Assembly: GCA_031551515.1 (NCBI GenBank)
Contig: JAVBNL010000048.1
Location: 1-64,000 of the forward strand
Direction of reading: 5' to 3'
DNA length: 64,000 nucleotides
Origin: FLUQ01 sp031551515
GTDB lineage: Bacteria > Desulfobacterota > Desulfovibrionia > Desulfovibrionales > Desulfovibrionaceae
Shown: in pieces, positions 31,934 to 40,118 of the stretch
Numbering within the stretch: the stretch's first letter is position 1
Layout: the number at the start of each line of letters is the position of its first letter
The notes under the pieces: model-generated
What the model was told of the DNA's origin: nothing
Databases searched by the model: none
The model's input: the letters and a program-made list of their open reading frames with translations, nothing else
Made by a program: the position numbers and the translations under genes

Positions 31934-34048
31934 ATGGCAGAGAACAACGTACCCAACGTACCGGTGACAGGTGGCAACCCCGGTGAAACGCGAAAGCGTT
32001 CCCGGCTTATTGTATTCGGCCTTATGGTCCTGGCCCTTGCCGTCGGCCTGGTAAGCTTTTGGGCTTACAAGGAAATACGGTCGGCGGAACATAAGCTGGA
32101 AGAAAATCTGGCACTGCGGGCCGGGGTTCTGGTGGAGGACCGCGTCGGGGCCATTGATACCCAGGTCAAGAGCATGCTGGCTGCGTCCGGCCGCTTGATC
32201 GAAGCCCCCATGTTCAAATTCTTCGCTGCGGAAGTGGACCAGCTGCAGGGCGATGTGGGCGTGCTTGTGGCCCCCGACAAAAGCAAGGCAAAAGGTTTTC
32301 CCGAGCAGGACAGCCTGGACAAGCTGGCCGAGAACGTGCCCCTGATGGTGGTCACGCTGCGCGATTTCGCCTCCAACGAAGGTTTTGTGGCGGGCAGAAT
32401 CGTCAACCGCAAGGGTGAGACGTACCTGTGCACGCTGGCGACGCCCCCGCCCCTGACGGCGGAAGAGCAAAAAACGGTCAGCCTGGTTATCGAATCGGGC
32501 AAAGGTTTTGTCTCGCCGGTCTACAATTCGCCTCTCGGCCTGGTGCACGATTTGGTCCTGCCCATCTTTCCGCCCGCGTTCGAAGCCGGCAAAGGCAAAC
32601 CCGTTTCCGTGCTGCTTTTGACCAAAGCGGTGACGGGCAAAGGGAACCTGAGCGAACTGGCGCAAAATTCTTCCGTTGCGGCGGAAGGGTTCACGGTGCA
32701 CATGATTCAGAAAACGCCCGCCGGGTATCAGGAAGTGGGCCTGGGGATCGGCGGCGGCATCAGCAAAATTGACGAGCCCGCGGGCCTGAAGGGCGGCCTT
32801 ATTCCTTTCGGCATGCGCGCTTCGGTGGATGGCAAGGATAAGGTTTATTCCATCGGCCGCATGGTGCCCGGCACTGACTGGTGGATCGTGCAAGAGCGCC
32901 CCTTTGCTTCCTCTCGCGTGGAATATCAGGAAACGGTGCGCAACATCGTGATTTTGGCCGCCTTGGCCGCCCTGACCCTCGCGTTGTTTGTGGGCATGCT
33001 CTGGTGGCGCCTGGTGGGTAAAGAGCAGGAAGAAATCGCCTGCCAGTTCCGCGACTTGTGCGCAGTGATCGACGATCAGAAACAGTTGCTCGACGGTATC
33101 AACAGCACCATGCGCGACCCCGTGTCGCTGACCGATGAATCGGGCGTGTTCCGCTATGTTAACCTGGCTTTCGCCAAGGCTGTCGGGCGGGAACCCGAAG
33201 AGGTCGTCGGCCTCGACACCACGGCGGTGTTCGGCTTTGACACGGCGAAACGCCTTGGCGCTTCCGACTCGCGGGTTATCAGCAGCGGAGAAGCGGAAAC
33301 CATCGACGAAGTTATCTGGCTGCAGTCCAAGCGCCATTTCTTCCAGATTTCCAAAGCGCCCTTGAAAGCGGACAACGGCAGCCTGACGGGCATCGTGTCC
33401 GTGTTGCGCGACATCACCAAGCAGGTTGAGGCGCAAGAACGCGGCAGCCGCATGGTGCAGCAGACCATTGACGCGCTGGTGCGCGCCATTGAAGCTTCCG
33501 ACCCCTTCCTGGGCGGCCATTCGCGCATCATGGGCAAAATCGCCGTGCTGATCGCCAAAAGCCTGCGGTTGACCGAGCGGGAAGTGGCGACCATAGAAGC
33601 CGCCGCGTCCTTGTCGCAGGTGGGCAAGATGTTCGTGCCGCGTGAAGTCTTGACCAAGCCCGGCGCCCTGACCGACGAAGAAAAGAAGCAGATGGAACAG
33701 CACGTGGAATACTCCCGCGAGGCGTTGAAAGATATCGAGTTCGAACTGCCGGTGGTCAACGCCGTGTGCCAGATGAACGAACGTCTGGACGGCAAAGGCT
33801 ATCCCAAGCATCTTACCGGCGACGCCATCGGCATGGACGCGCGGGTGCTGGCGGTTGCCAACGCCTTTACCGCCATGGCCCGGCCGCGTTCGTACCGGCC
33901 CGCCATACCTGTGGAAGAGGTGCTCACCTTGCTTGAAAAGCAGAGCGGCGCATATGATCCGGCCGTGGTGCAGGCGCTGGGTGCGGTGCTTAAAACGCCC
34001 GCCGGTGAAAAAATCGTGGCCCAGGCCGCTGCTTCAAGAGCGGTCTAG
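31934..34048 (+). CDS. Membrane dCache-PAS protein with degenerate HD-GYP domain (DvhD-like, putative LapG controller)
   Basis: The 704-residue protein has a membrane helix at about 24-43, a large periplasmic Cache-type domain (about 45-330), a second helix at about 336-357, a PAS domain (about 384-490) and a C-terminal HD-GYP-like domain (about 500-690). The HD pair that binds metal is lost: the expected LLHDIGK reads SLSQVGK (near 558), and HHERxDGxGYP reads QMNERLDGKGYP (near 613), while GGHSRIMG keeps one His. It is therefore probably not a phosphodiesterase but a cyclic-di-GMP receptor or signal relay. Position after lapG is where LapD is expected. ATG at 31934 has GGAG six bases upstream. 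Confidence 0.85.
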   Translation: MAENNVPNVPVTGGNPGETRKRSRLIVFGLMVLALAVGLVSFWAYKEIRSAEHKLEENLALRAGVLVEDRVGAIDTQVKSMLAASGRLIEAPMFKFFAAEVDQLQGDVGVLVAPDKSKAKGFPEQDSLDKLAENVPLMVVTLRDFASNEGFVAGRIVNRKGETYLCTLATPPPLTAEEQKTVSLVIESGKGFVSPVYNSPLGLVHDLVLPIFPPAFEAGKGKPVSVLLLTKAVTGKGNLSELAQNSSVAAEGFTVHMIQKTPAGYQEVGLGIGGGISKIDEPAGLKGGLIPFGMRASVDGKDKVYSIGRMVPGTDWWIVQERPFASSRVEYQETVRNIVILAALAALTLALFVGMLWWRLVGKEQEEIACQFRDLCAVIDDQKQLLDGINSTMRDPVSLTDESGVFRYVNLAFAKAVGREPEEVVGLDTTAVFGFDTAKRLGASDSRVISSGEAETIDEVIWLQSKRHFFQISKAPLKADNGSLTGIVSVLRDITKQVEAQERGSRMVQQTIDALVRAIEASDPFLGGHSRIMGKIAVLIAKSLRLTEREVATIEAAASLSQVGKMFVPREVLTKPGALTDEEKKQMEQHVEYSREALKDIEFELPVVNAVCQMNERLDGKGYPKHLTGDAIGMDARVLAVANAFTAMARPRSYRPAIPVEEVLTLLEKQSGAYDPAVVQALGAVLKTPAGEKIVAQAAASRAV

Positions 34049-34061
34049 GCGCGAAGAGCGT

Positions 34062-34105
34062 AATGACAAAGGCCCCTGTCCTTGCGGACGGGGGCCTTTG
34101 TCATT
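34062..34105. terminator. Very stable hairpin closing the secretion operon
   Basis: AATGACAAAGGCCCC and its exact complement, extended by TGTCC/GGACG (first pair a wobble), give a stem of about 20 bp with the loop TTGC, starting 13 bases after the stop codon of the HD-GYP-like gene. The T-rich end of the stem would serve as the uridine tract. Confidence 0.7.
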
Positions 34106-34416
34106 CCCCGGGCCCGCCGTCGGCCGTAACGGACGGCGCGGAGCGCGCCGGCAGGGCTAAAGTAACAGCAAACGTTTACAAGGAAGCGAATTGCCTTTAC
34201 ACGTAAGTGATCCAGCCTGGGCCTTCTTGGGCTGCCGCATGAATACTGACTGAGTGAAAAAAGACAAACGTTTTTCCGGAGGTGAGACAGAACAAGCATC
34301 AATGTGCAAAACCACGGTGCGCGCATATGCCGCCGGACCGGCTTTGCGATACTCCTAGGGCGTCCACGGCATGGTTCGAATTTTATTCGGTTTTTCTTTT
34401 CGCGGAGGTCAGGATT
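34106..34416. other. Upstream region of gltS with two AAACGTTT palindromes
   Basis: No gene is seen. The palindrome AAACGTTT occurs at 34170-34177 and 34266-34273, 96 bases apart, possibly sites for one regulator with a central CG, as in LacI-type operators. A strong GGAGGTGA at 34278-34285 is followed in frame with gltS by a GTG; it could start a 45-residue N-terminal extension, but that stretch is polar and unlike GltS. Confidence 0.35.
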
Positions 34417-35664
34417 ATGGGTTTCAGCGTCGTCAACGGAGTTTTCACCATTTCTCTGGATCTCGTTTCCACCACGGCTGTCGCCGCCATTTTGCTCATG
34501 TTCGGGTATTGGGTCATCAAGCATGTGGCTTTTTTCGAAAAATATTGCTTCCCAGCGCCGGTCATCGGCGGCTTCGTCTTCGCCCTCATTACCCTGGTCC
34601 TGCACGGCACCGGACTGGCCGCTTTCAAGCTGAACACGACCTTGCAAGCGCCCTTCATGCTGGCCTTCTTCACCACCATCGGCCTTGGCGGCAGCCTCGC
34701 CCTGCTGAAAACAGGCGGCAAGGCCCTGATAGTCTATCTGGTCGTCTGCTGGCTCCTTGCCATATTCCAGAACGTGATCGGCGTGGGCCTCGCTTCGGCC
34801 ATGGGTTTGCATCCTCTGATGGGCGTCATGGCCGGTGCGGTGTCCATGGAAGGCGGCCACGGCGCAGCGGCTGCCTTCGGTCCCGAAGCTGAAAAAATGG
34901 GCGCCATGGGCGCGGCCACCGTGGCCATCGCCTGCGCCACCTTCGGCCTGATCGCGGGCAATATGACCGGCGGCCCCCTGGCCCGGCGTCTGATCGACAA
35001 AAACAAGATCGATATCAAGGCCGAAGAAACCAAGGGCCTCGAAGGCTACGCCGAAATGATGGCCCAGCGTCAGGCCGGCGAGACGCTTACCTCGCGCGAA
35101 TTTTTGGTCACCATGATGATCATTCTGATCATGATGACCCTTGGCAACGAAGTGGCCGCCTGGGTTAAAAAAGCGAACATCCCCAACCTGTTCCTGCCCG
35201 GCTATGTGGGCGCCATGTTTGGGGCCATCGTGCTGCGCAACTTGAACGACTCCAAGCGCTGGTTCAAACTCAACGGCCGGGTCGTGAGCGTCATATCCGA
35301 CATCTCGCTGGGCATGTTCCTGAGCCTGGCCATGATGAGCCTGCGTATCTGGGAACTGGCCAGCCTTGCCGTTCCCATCTTCGTCATTCTTATCGCGCAG
35401 GTTGTGTTTCTGGCCGCGCTCACCTACTTTGTTCTGTTCCGTCTGCTGGGCGGCAACTACGACGCGGCGGTCATGTGCGCGGGCATGATGGGACACGGCC
35501 TGGGCGCGACGCCTAACGCGGTGGCCAACATGGGCGCGGTCAGCGAACATTATGGGCTGCGCAGCACCAAAGCCTTTTTGATCGTGCCGCTTTGCGGGGC
35601 CGTGCTGATCGACCTGGTGGCCATTCCCTGCATCAGTCTGTTCATGGGCTATTTCGGCAAATAG
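34417..35664 (+). CDS. gltS: Sodium/glutamate symporter GltS
   Basis: This 415-residue inner-membrane protein matches GltS: about ten to twelve hydrophobic helices, the re-entrant-loop motifs GGSLALLKTGGKAL, GAVSMEGGHGAAAAFGP and GMMGHGLGATPNAVANMGAV, and a loop between the halves. It couples sodium to uptake of glutamate. The ATG at 34417 has GGAGG nine bases upstream. Genes for histidine/formiminoglutamate breakdown follow, so it may import or balance glutamate, the end product of that route, or a related compound. Confidence 0.9.
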   Translation: MGFSVVNGVFTISLDLVSTTAVAAILLMFGYWVIKHVAFFEKYCFPAPVIGGFVFALITLVLHGTGLAAFKLNTTLQAPFMLAFFTTIGLGGSLALLKTGGKALIVYLVVCWLLAIFQNVIGVGLASAMGLHPLMGVMAGAVSMEGGHGAAAAFGPEAEKMGAMGAATVAIACATFGLIAGNMTGGPLARRLIDKNKIDIKAEETKGLEGYAEMMAQRQAGETLTSREFLVTMMIILIMMTLGNEVAAWVKKANIPNLFLPGYVGAMFGAIVLRNLNDSKRWFKLNGRVVSVISDISLGMFLSLAMMSLRIWELASLAVPIFVILIAQVVFLAALTYFVLFRLLGGNYDAAVMCAGMMGHGLGATPNAVANMGAVSEHYGLRSTKAFLIVPLCGAVLIDLVAIPCISLFMGYFGK

Positions 35665-35736
35665 AAGCCATTTGCATTGTATTTTTAGAGAAGGTTTTTT
35701 CACCTGTGACGCGTAATGCGTGAAGGAGCAAGTGTA

Positions 35737-36633
35737 ATGGCAAAAATTGTGGAGTTCATACCCAACTTCAGCGAAGGGCGCAGGCAGGAAGTCATAGACG
35801 CGCTGATCAACGAAGCGAAAAGTGTGCCCGGCGTCACCCTGCTGGACCATTCATCCGACGCCAGCCACAACCGCAGCGTGTTCACCCTGGTGGGCGACCC
35901 GGACGGCATCGCGGAAGCGGCTTTCCGGCTGTGCAAGCTGGCCGCCGAGAAAATAGACATGCGTGAACACAAGGGCGAACACCCCAGAATGGGGGCCACG
36001 GACGTGATGCCTTTTGTGCCGGTCAAAGAAGTCGGCATTGAAGAATGCGTGGCTCTCTCGAAAAAAGTGGCGGAACGCGTCTGGAAAGAGCTCGGCATTC
36101 CCAGCTTTTTGTATGAGAACTCCGCCAGCAGGCCGGAGCGCTCCAACCTCGCCACCTGCCGCAAAGGCCAATTTGAAGGCATGCCTGAAAAACTGTTGCA
36201 GGACGAATGGGCGCCGGATTACGGCGAAAGAAAAATACACCCCACGGCCGGCATTTCGGCCATAGGCGCGCGGCCTCCTCTGGTCGCGTTCAACATCAAC
36301 CTGAGCACTTCGGATATCAATATCGCCAACGCCATTGCCAAGACCATCCGCGGGTCAAGCGGCGGCTTCAAGTACTGCAAGGCCATCGGCGTAATGCTGG
36401 AGGACCGGAACATAGCCCAGGTTTCCATGAACATGGTCAACTATGAGGGAACCCCGCTGTACCGGGTGTTTGAGATGGTGCGCGCCGAGGCCAGGCGCTG
36501 GGGCGTCACCATCACCGGCAGCGAGGTTATCGGCCTGACGCCGGCCAAAGCCCTGATCGACTGCGCTGAATACTATCTGCAGATAGAGAACTTCAATTAC
36601 AAGAAACAGGTGTTGGAAAATCACCTTCTGTAA
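35737..36633 (+). CDS. ftcD: Glutamate formimidoyltransferase
   Basis: The 298-residue enzyme corresponds to the N-terminal half of vertebrate FTCD. It opens IVEFIPNFSEGRRQEVIDAL and has DHSSDASHNRSVFTLVG with catalytic His residues, EHPRMGATDVMPFVP and NIAQVSMNMVNYEGTPLYRV. It moves the formimino group from N-formiminoglutamate to tetrahydrofolate in histidine catabolism. AAGGAG lies eight bases before the ATG. The cyclodeaminase half is encoded separately just downstream. Confidence 0.93.
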   Translation: MAKIVEFIPNFSEGRRQEVIDALINEAKSVPGVTLLDHSSDASHNRSVFTLVGDPDGIAEAAFRLCKLAAEKIDMREHKGEHPRMGATDVMPFVPVKEVGIEECVALSKKVAERVWKELGIPSFLYENSASRPERSNLATCRKGQFEGMPEKLLQDEWAPDYGERKIHPTAGISAIGARPPLVAFNINLSTSDINIANAIAKTIRGSSGGFKYCKAIGVMLEDRNIAQVSMNMVNYEGTPLYRVFEMVRAEARRWGVTITGSEVIGLTPAKALIDCAEYYLQIENFNYKKQVLENHLL

Positions 36634-36693
36634 ACGCGAAACAGGCCCGGAACCGGCGGGTTCCGGGCCGCCGCGCTATCCCATAAAGGACGC

Positions 36694-37329
36694 ATGATGA
36701 GTTTACCGCAAATGCATATAACCGCTTTCAGCGATCTTTTGGCCTCCGACGCTCCGGCGCCTGGCGGCGGCTCCACCGCGGCCCTGGCCGGCGCTCTGGG
36801 CGCTTCCCTGACCAGGATGGTGGCCGGGCTGACCGTGGGCAAAAAGAAATACGCCGAACACGAAGAACTTGCCCGCGAAGTGATGGTCAAGGCTCTTCCG
36901 TTGCGCGATCAACTCCTGGATTTGATGGACAAGGATACCGAGGCCTTTAACAGGGTCAGCGCCGTGTTCACCATGCCTAAAGAAACGGAAGAGCAAAAGG
37001 CGGCGCGTTCCGAAGCCATGCAGCAGGCTCTGAAAGCCAGCACGCTTACCCCCTTTGCCATGATGGAATGCGGCCTGAAAGTCCTGGAACTGACGCGCAG
37101 ACTTGTGGGCAAATCCAACAACAGCGCGGCCAGCGACCTCGGCGTTGCGGCGCTCACTCTTAAAGCCGCCTTGCAGGGCGCCTGGCTGAACATTCTCATT
37201 AATATTTCAGGCATCAAAGATCAGGAATTCGCCGCGAAGTACCGCGGGGAAGGGGAGCGAATTCTGGCCCAAAGCCTGCCCCTGGCGGAAGAGATTTACC
37301 AGAACGTGTTGCGCGATATTACAGCTTGA
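36694..37329 (+). CDS. Formiminotetrahydrofolate cyclodeaminase
   Basis: The 211-residue all-helical protein matches the C-terminal half of FTCD: FSDLLASDAPAPGGGSTAAL at the N-terminus, TVGKKKYAEHEELA and NNSAASDLGVAALTLKAALQ. It converts 5-formimino-tetrahydrofolate to methenyl-tetrahydrofolate and ammonia, completing the reaction of the preceding gene. AAAGGA stands before two adjacent ATG codons; the first (36694) is used here. It is cotranscribed with ftcD and hutD. Confidence 0.9.
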   Translation: MMSLPQMHITAFSDLLASDAPAPGGGSTAALAGALGASLTRMVAGLTVGKKKYAEHEELAREVMVKALPLRDQLLDLMDKDTEAFNRVSAVFTMPKETEEQKAARSEAMQQALKASTLTPFAMMECGLKVLELTRRLVGKSNNSAASDLGVAALTLKAALQGAWLNILINISGIKDQEFAAKYRGEGERILAQSLPLAEEIYQNVLRDITA

Positions 37330-37342
37330 AGAGGGGCGTGCC

Positions 37343-37948
37343 ATGCCGCACCACATTCGACGCAAGCATGAATTCGTGCCGGCCAAATGGAACGGCGGGT
37401 CCACGACGGAGCTTTTCATCCATCCGCCGGGCTCCGACAATGCGGCCAGAAACTTCGCGCTGCGCATCTCTTCGGCTGTCGTGGAGATGGAAGAATCCGT
37501 GTTTTCCGACTTCAGCGGTTATACGCGGCATATCGCGCCGTTGACGGGAGTGATGCGGCTGGATCATGAAGGCCGGTACAGCGTGACCCTGAACCCCTGC
37601 GAAACGGACAGCTTTGACGGGGGCTGGGGCACGCGTTCCCATGGCAGATGCGTGGACTTCAACCTTATTCACCGCCCTGACTGGAGCGGCTGCATTCAAG
37701 CGTATGCCCAGACGTCGCGGATACCTTGCGGCGGAAAGGGCTACACCGGCATTTACGCTCTGGCCGACCACATCGCGGCGAAAGTCGCCGTGGACGGCGA
37801 GACCTTTCATGAGACGCTTAATAGCGGCGACTTTTTGCTCATAGAAAGCGCGGGCTTGCCCGGTGACGGCTGCCGTCTTGAACGCGGCGCTTCTCTGGAG
37901 AAGGAGGGCTGCTTCGCCATTGCAGCCCAGGCGCGTCAGAATTCGTAA
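37343..37948 (+). CDS. hutD: HutD-family protein
   Basis: The 201-residue cupin-like protein has the HutD signatures: KWNGGSTTELFIHPPG near the N-terminus, FALRISSAVVEMEESVFSDF, and later LLIESAG. HutD occurs in histidine-utilisation operons, where it is thought to limit hut expression by binding a pathway intermediate rather than act as an enzyme. Here it follows the two formiminoglutamate-processing genes by 13 bases, with no hutH, hutU or hutI in the window. Confidence 0.85.
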   Translation: MPHHIRRKHEFVPAKWNGGSTTELFIHPPGSDNAARNFALRISSAVVEMEESVFSDFSGYTRHIAPLTGVMRLDHEGRYSVTLNPCETDSFDGGWGTRSHGRCVDFNLIHRPDWSGCIQAYAQTSRIPCGGKGYTGIYALADHIAAKVAVDGETFHETLNSGDFLLIESAGLPGDGCRLERGASLEKEGCFAIAAQARQNS

Positions 37949-37970
37949 TACGAGAAACAAGAAATGCAAA

Positions 37971-38005
37971 AGAGCCGCCCCGCGCGAGCGTGGAGCGGCT
38001 TTTTT
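37971..38005. terminator. Terminator between convergent hutD and fliQ
   Basis: AGCCGC and GCGGCT (37973-37978, 37995-38000) pair around a GC-rich loop and are followed by TTTTT on the plus strand; on the minus strand the complement is followed by CTTTTGC. It probably serves both sides. Confidence 0.65.
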
Positions 38006-38009
38006 GCGT

Positions 38010-38279
38010 TCAGCGTATATAGCTGGGAAAATTAAGAAAGATATCGCGGGTGAAGCCGATCATTTTGTCCATGATCCAGGGAAAGGCCAGCAAAAGCGCC
38101 ACAAACATGGAAACGATCTTGGGTATGAAAGACAGGGTCATTTCCTGAATCTGCGTGGCGGCTTGAAATATGCTGACGATCAGGCCCACACCCAGGCCCA
38201 CAAGCAGCATGGGCATGGCTATGGTCAACGCCAACTCAATGGCCTGGCGCGCGAAACTGACGACAAAGTCCGGAGTCAT
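38010..38279 (-). CDS. fliQ: Flagellar export apparatus protein FliQ
   Basis: The 89-residue protein has two membrane helices and the FliQ pattern: VVSFARQAIELALTIAMPML, then SIFQAATQIQEMTLSFIPKI, ending FLNFPSYIR. FliQ forms the export gate with FliP and FliR at the centre of the flagellar basal body. It is the last gene of the minus-strand run and lies 15 bases after fliP. fliR and flhB are not in the window downstream. Confidence 0.95.
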   Translation of the reverse strand: MTPDFVVSFARQAIELALTIAMPMLLVGLGVGLIVSIFQAATQIQEMTLSFIPKIVSMFVALLLAFPWIMDKMIGFTRDIFLNFPSYIR

Positions 38280-38294
38280 GGCATCTCTTCCTTG

Positions 38295-39152
38295 TTATTG
38301 CAGAAAACTGTTGACCAACGACCCGACAAGCAGGCTCCAGCCGTCGACCATCACGAAAAGCAGCAGTTTGAACGGCGTTGAAACCATCATCGGCGGCAGC
38401 ATCATCATGCCCATGGCCAAAAGGATGCTTGAGACGACCATGTCCAAAATCAGGAACGGAATGTAGATCAAAAACCCGATGATGAAGCCGGTCTTCAATT
38501 CGCTGATGATAAAGGCGGCGCACAGCGACATGGTGGGCACGTCGTCTTTGGTTTTGGGGCGGTCCATCTTGGTGATGGAATAGAAAATGGACAGGTCCCG
38601 TTCCCGCGTATGTTTGAACAAAAATCCGCGCAGGGGCTGTTCGGCTTTTTGCAGGGCCTCGGTAAAGCCGATGCGCTCTTCAAGATACGGCTGCAACGCC
38701 TGGGTGTTGATCTCTTTGCCCACGGGCAGCATGATGGCGATGGTCATGAAAATGGCCAGGCTGACCAGAACCTGGTTGGGCGGCAGTTGCTGCACGCCCA
38801 GCGCCTGGCGGGCGAAGTGGAAAACGATGATGATGCGGGTAAAGCTCGTCACGGTCAGCATAATGGCCGGGGCGAGCGAGAGCACGGTCAGCAGGAAGAG
38901 GATTTCCAGGCCCAAAGAGACCTTTTCCGGTTCCGTGCCGCCGCCGGCAAGAGAGAGGGAGAAGGTGGGCATGGTGATGTCCTGGGCGGCCAGGGCGAGA
39001 GACGGCATCCCGGCGAACGCCGCAAGAACGGCCAGCGTCAAAAAGAAGACGAGACGGTAATCAGTCTGCCGGGTCCGGCGTTTCCGCTGCGGCGGTGTCA
39101 AGGTGGACCTTGAAAGCGCTTGCTTTTGCGGTGTGTTGCGTTGGTTCATCAT
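38295..39152 (-). CDS. fliP: Flagellar export apparatus protein FliP
   Basis: The 285-residue protein has a cleavable signal sequence preceded by an unusually long basic N-terminus (KRRTRQTDYRLVFFLTLAVL), then the FliP core: VTSFTRIIIVFHFARQALG, QLPPNQVLVSLAIFMTI, the periplasmic loop and SELKTGFIIGFLIYIPFLIL. FliP builds the core of the export gate. The annotated ATG at 39152 lies 92 bases inside fliO. A TTG at codon 18, with AAGG six bases upstream, would shorten the overlap and give a more normal signal peptide, so the start is uncertain. Confidence 0.92.
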   Translation of the reverse strand: MMNQRNTPQKQALSRSTLTPPQRKRRTRQTDYRLVFFLTLAVLAAFAGMPSLALAAQDITMPTFSLSLAGGGTEPEKVSLGLEILFLLTVLSLAPAIMLTVTSFTRIIIVFHFARQALGVQQLPPNQVLVSLAIFMTIAIMLPVGKEINTQALQPYLEERIGFTEALQKAEQPLRGFLFKHTRERDLSIFYSITKMDRPKTKDDVPTMSLCAAFIISELKTGFIIGFLIYIPFLILDMVVSSILLAMGMMMLPPMMVSTPFKLLLFVMVDGWSLLVGSLVNSFLQ

Positions 39153-39549
39153 CGGTCGGCAGCTCCGTGAGCATGGTTATCTGCTGGTCGGTAACGCCCA
39201 GCAGTACCCGCTTATTCAAAAAGCGTACCACGATGAGTGATTTTTTAGGGCCTAGTGCCATGCGGCTTTCAAGGGTGAGGTCACCCTGCATGGTCAGAAT
39301 TTTGAAGCCGCCTTTGCGCTTCACATACCAAAGGACCAGCCAGAGCAGGCCGACGATCAGAAAAAGAACGGCCAGGGCTTGAAAATAGCCGCCCCATGAA
39401 AAAAGGCTGTCCGTGCGGCCAAGAGAACTCACCGCACCGTCAAGGGGGGGCGCTTTGGCGGTCATGTTGGCGCTGCCGCTCACAAGGCCGCGCACAGTAC
39501 CGTTGACGGAGGCAAGCCCTTCGGCGGCCGCGCTCAGAGTGGCGTTCAT
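39061..39549 (-). CDS. fliO: Flagellar biosynthesis protein FliO
   Basis: This protein of 162 residues has one membrane helix (about 54-74, FQALAVLFLIVGLLWLVLWY) followed by a small beta-rich cytoplasmic domain (LTLESRMALGPKKSLIVVRF, VLLGVTDQQITMLTELP), the hallmark of FliO. FliO helps FliP assemble. The ATG is eight bases from the stop of fliN. Its 3' end overlaps the 5' end of fliP in another frame. Confidence 0.88.
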   Translation of the reverse strand: MNATLSAAAEGLASVNGTVRGLVSGSANMTAKAPPLDGAVSSLGRTDSLFSWGGYFQALAVLFLIVGLLWLVLWYVKRKGGFKILTMQGDLTLESRMALGPKKSLIVVRFLNKRVLLGVTDQQITMLTELPTDDEPTQHTAKASAFKVHLDTAAAETPDPAD

Positions 39550-39556
39550 GCGCTCG

Positions 39557-40084
39557 CTACCCCAGTTGCTTGACCCGTTCGATGGGGCTGATGATGTCGG
39601 TCAGGCGCACGCCGAATTTTTCGTTGATGACCACGGCCTCGCCCCTGGCGACAAGTTTGCCGTTGACGTACACTTCCAGCGGCTCGCCGGCCAGTTTGTC
39701 CAGCTCCACGACCGACCCCTGGCCCAACTGCAGCAGCTCGTTGATCAGAAGGCGCGTGCGGCCCAGTTCCGCCGACACATCCAGCGGAATATCCAAAATG
39801 AAGTCCAGTTCGCGCCGTCCGCCGTCAACCCGGGGGGCTTTGGCTTCTTCGGTCAGGTCTTTGAACATGGCCGTGGTGGCTTGAGCCGCCAGACCGCTCT
39901 TTTCTTTTTCTTTTTTCACGGCTTTTTGCTCGTCGGCGGCCAGCGCGGCCGCCCATTCGTCGGCCAGCTTGTCGTCGTTGCCTTTCGCGGCAGGCGCGGC
40001 GGTCTGTTCTTCTTCGTTCTCCTGCTGTTCAAGGGCGGCGGCCCATTCTGCGGCGAGAGCGTCTTGATCTTTATCGTCTGCCAT
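39557..40084 (-). CDS. fliN: Flagellar motor switch protein FliN
   Basis: The 175-residue protein has an acidic, Ala-rich N-terminal region containing two related segments (ALAAEWAAALEQ and KLADEWAAALAADE) and a C-terminal SpoA domain of about 75 residues (LDFILDIPLDVSAELGRTRL, QLGQGSVVELDKLAGEPLEV, NEKFGVRLTDIISP). FliN forms the lower ring of the C-ring and receives chemotaxis signals together with FliM. The ATG follows fliL by 34 bases. Confidence 0.94.
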   Translation of the reverse strand: MADDKDQDALAAEWAAALEQQENEEEQTAAPAAKGNDDKLADEWAAALAADEQKAVKKEKEKSGLAAQATTAMFKDLTEEAKAPRVDGGRRELDFILDIPLDVSAELGRTRLLINELLQLGQGSVVELDKLAGEPLEVYVNGKLVARGEAVVINEKFGVRLTDIISPIERVKQLG

Positions 40085-40118
40085 TGCGAGACCTCAAATG
40101 GGTTAGTATCCGTTACGG

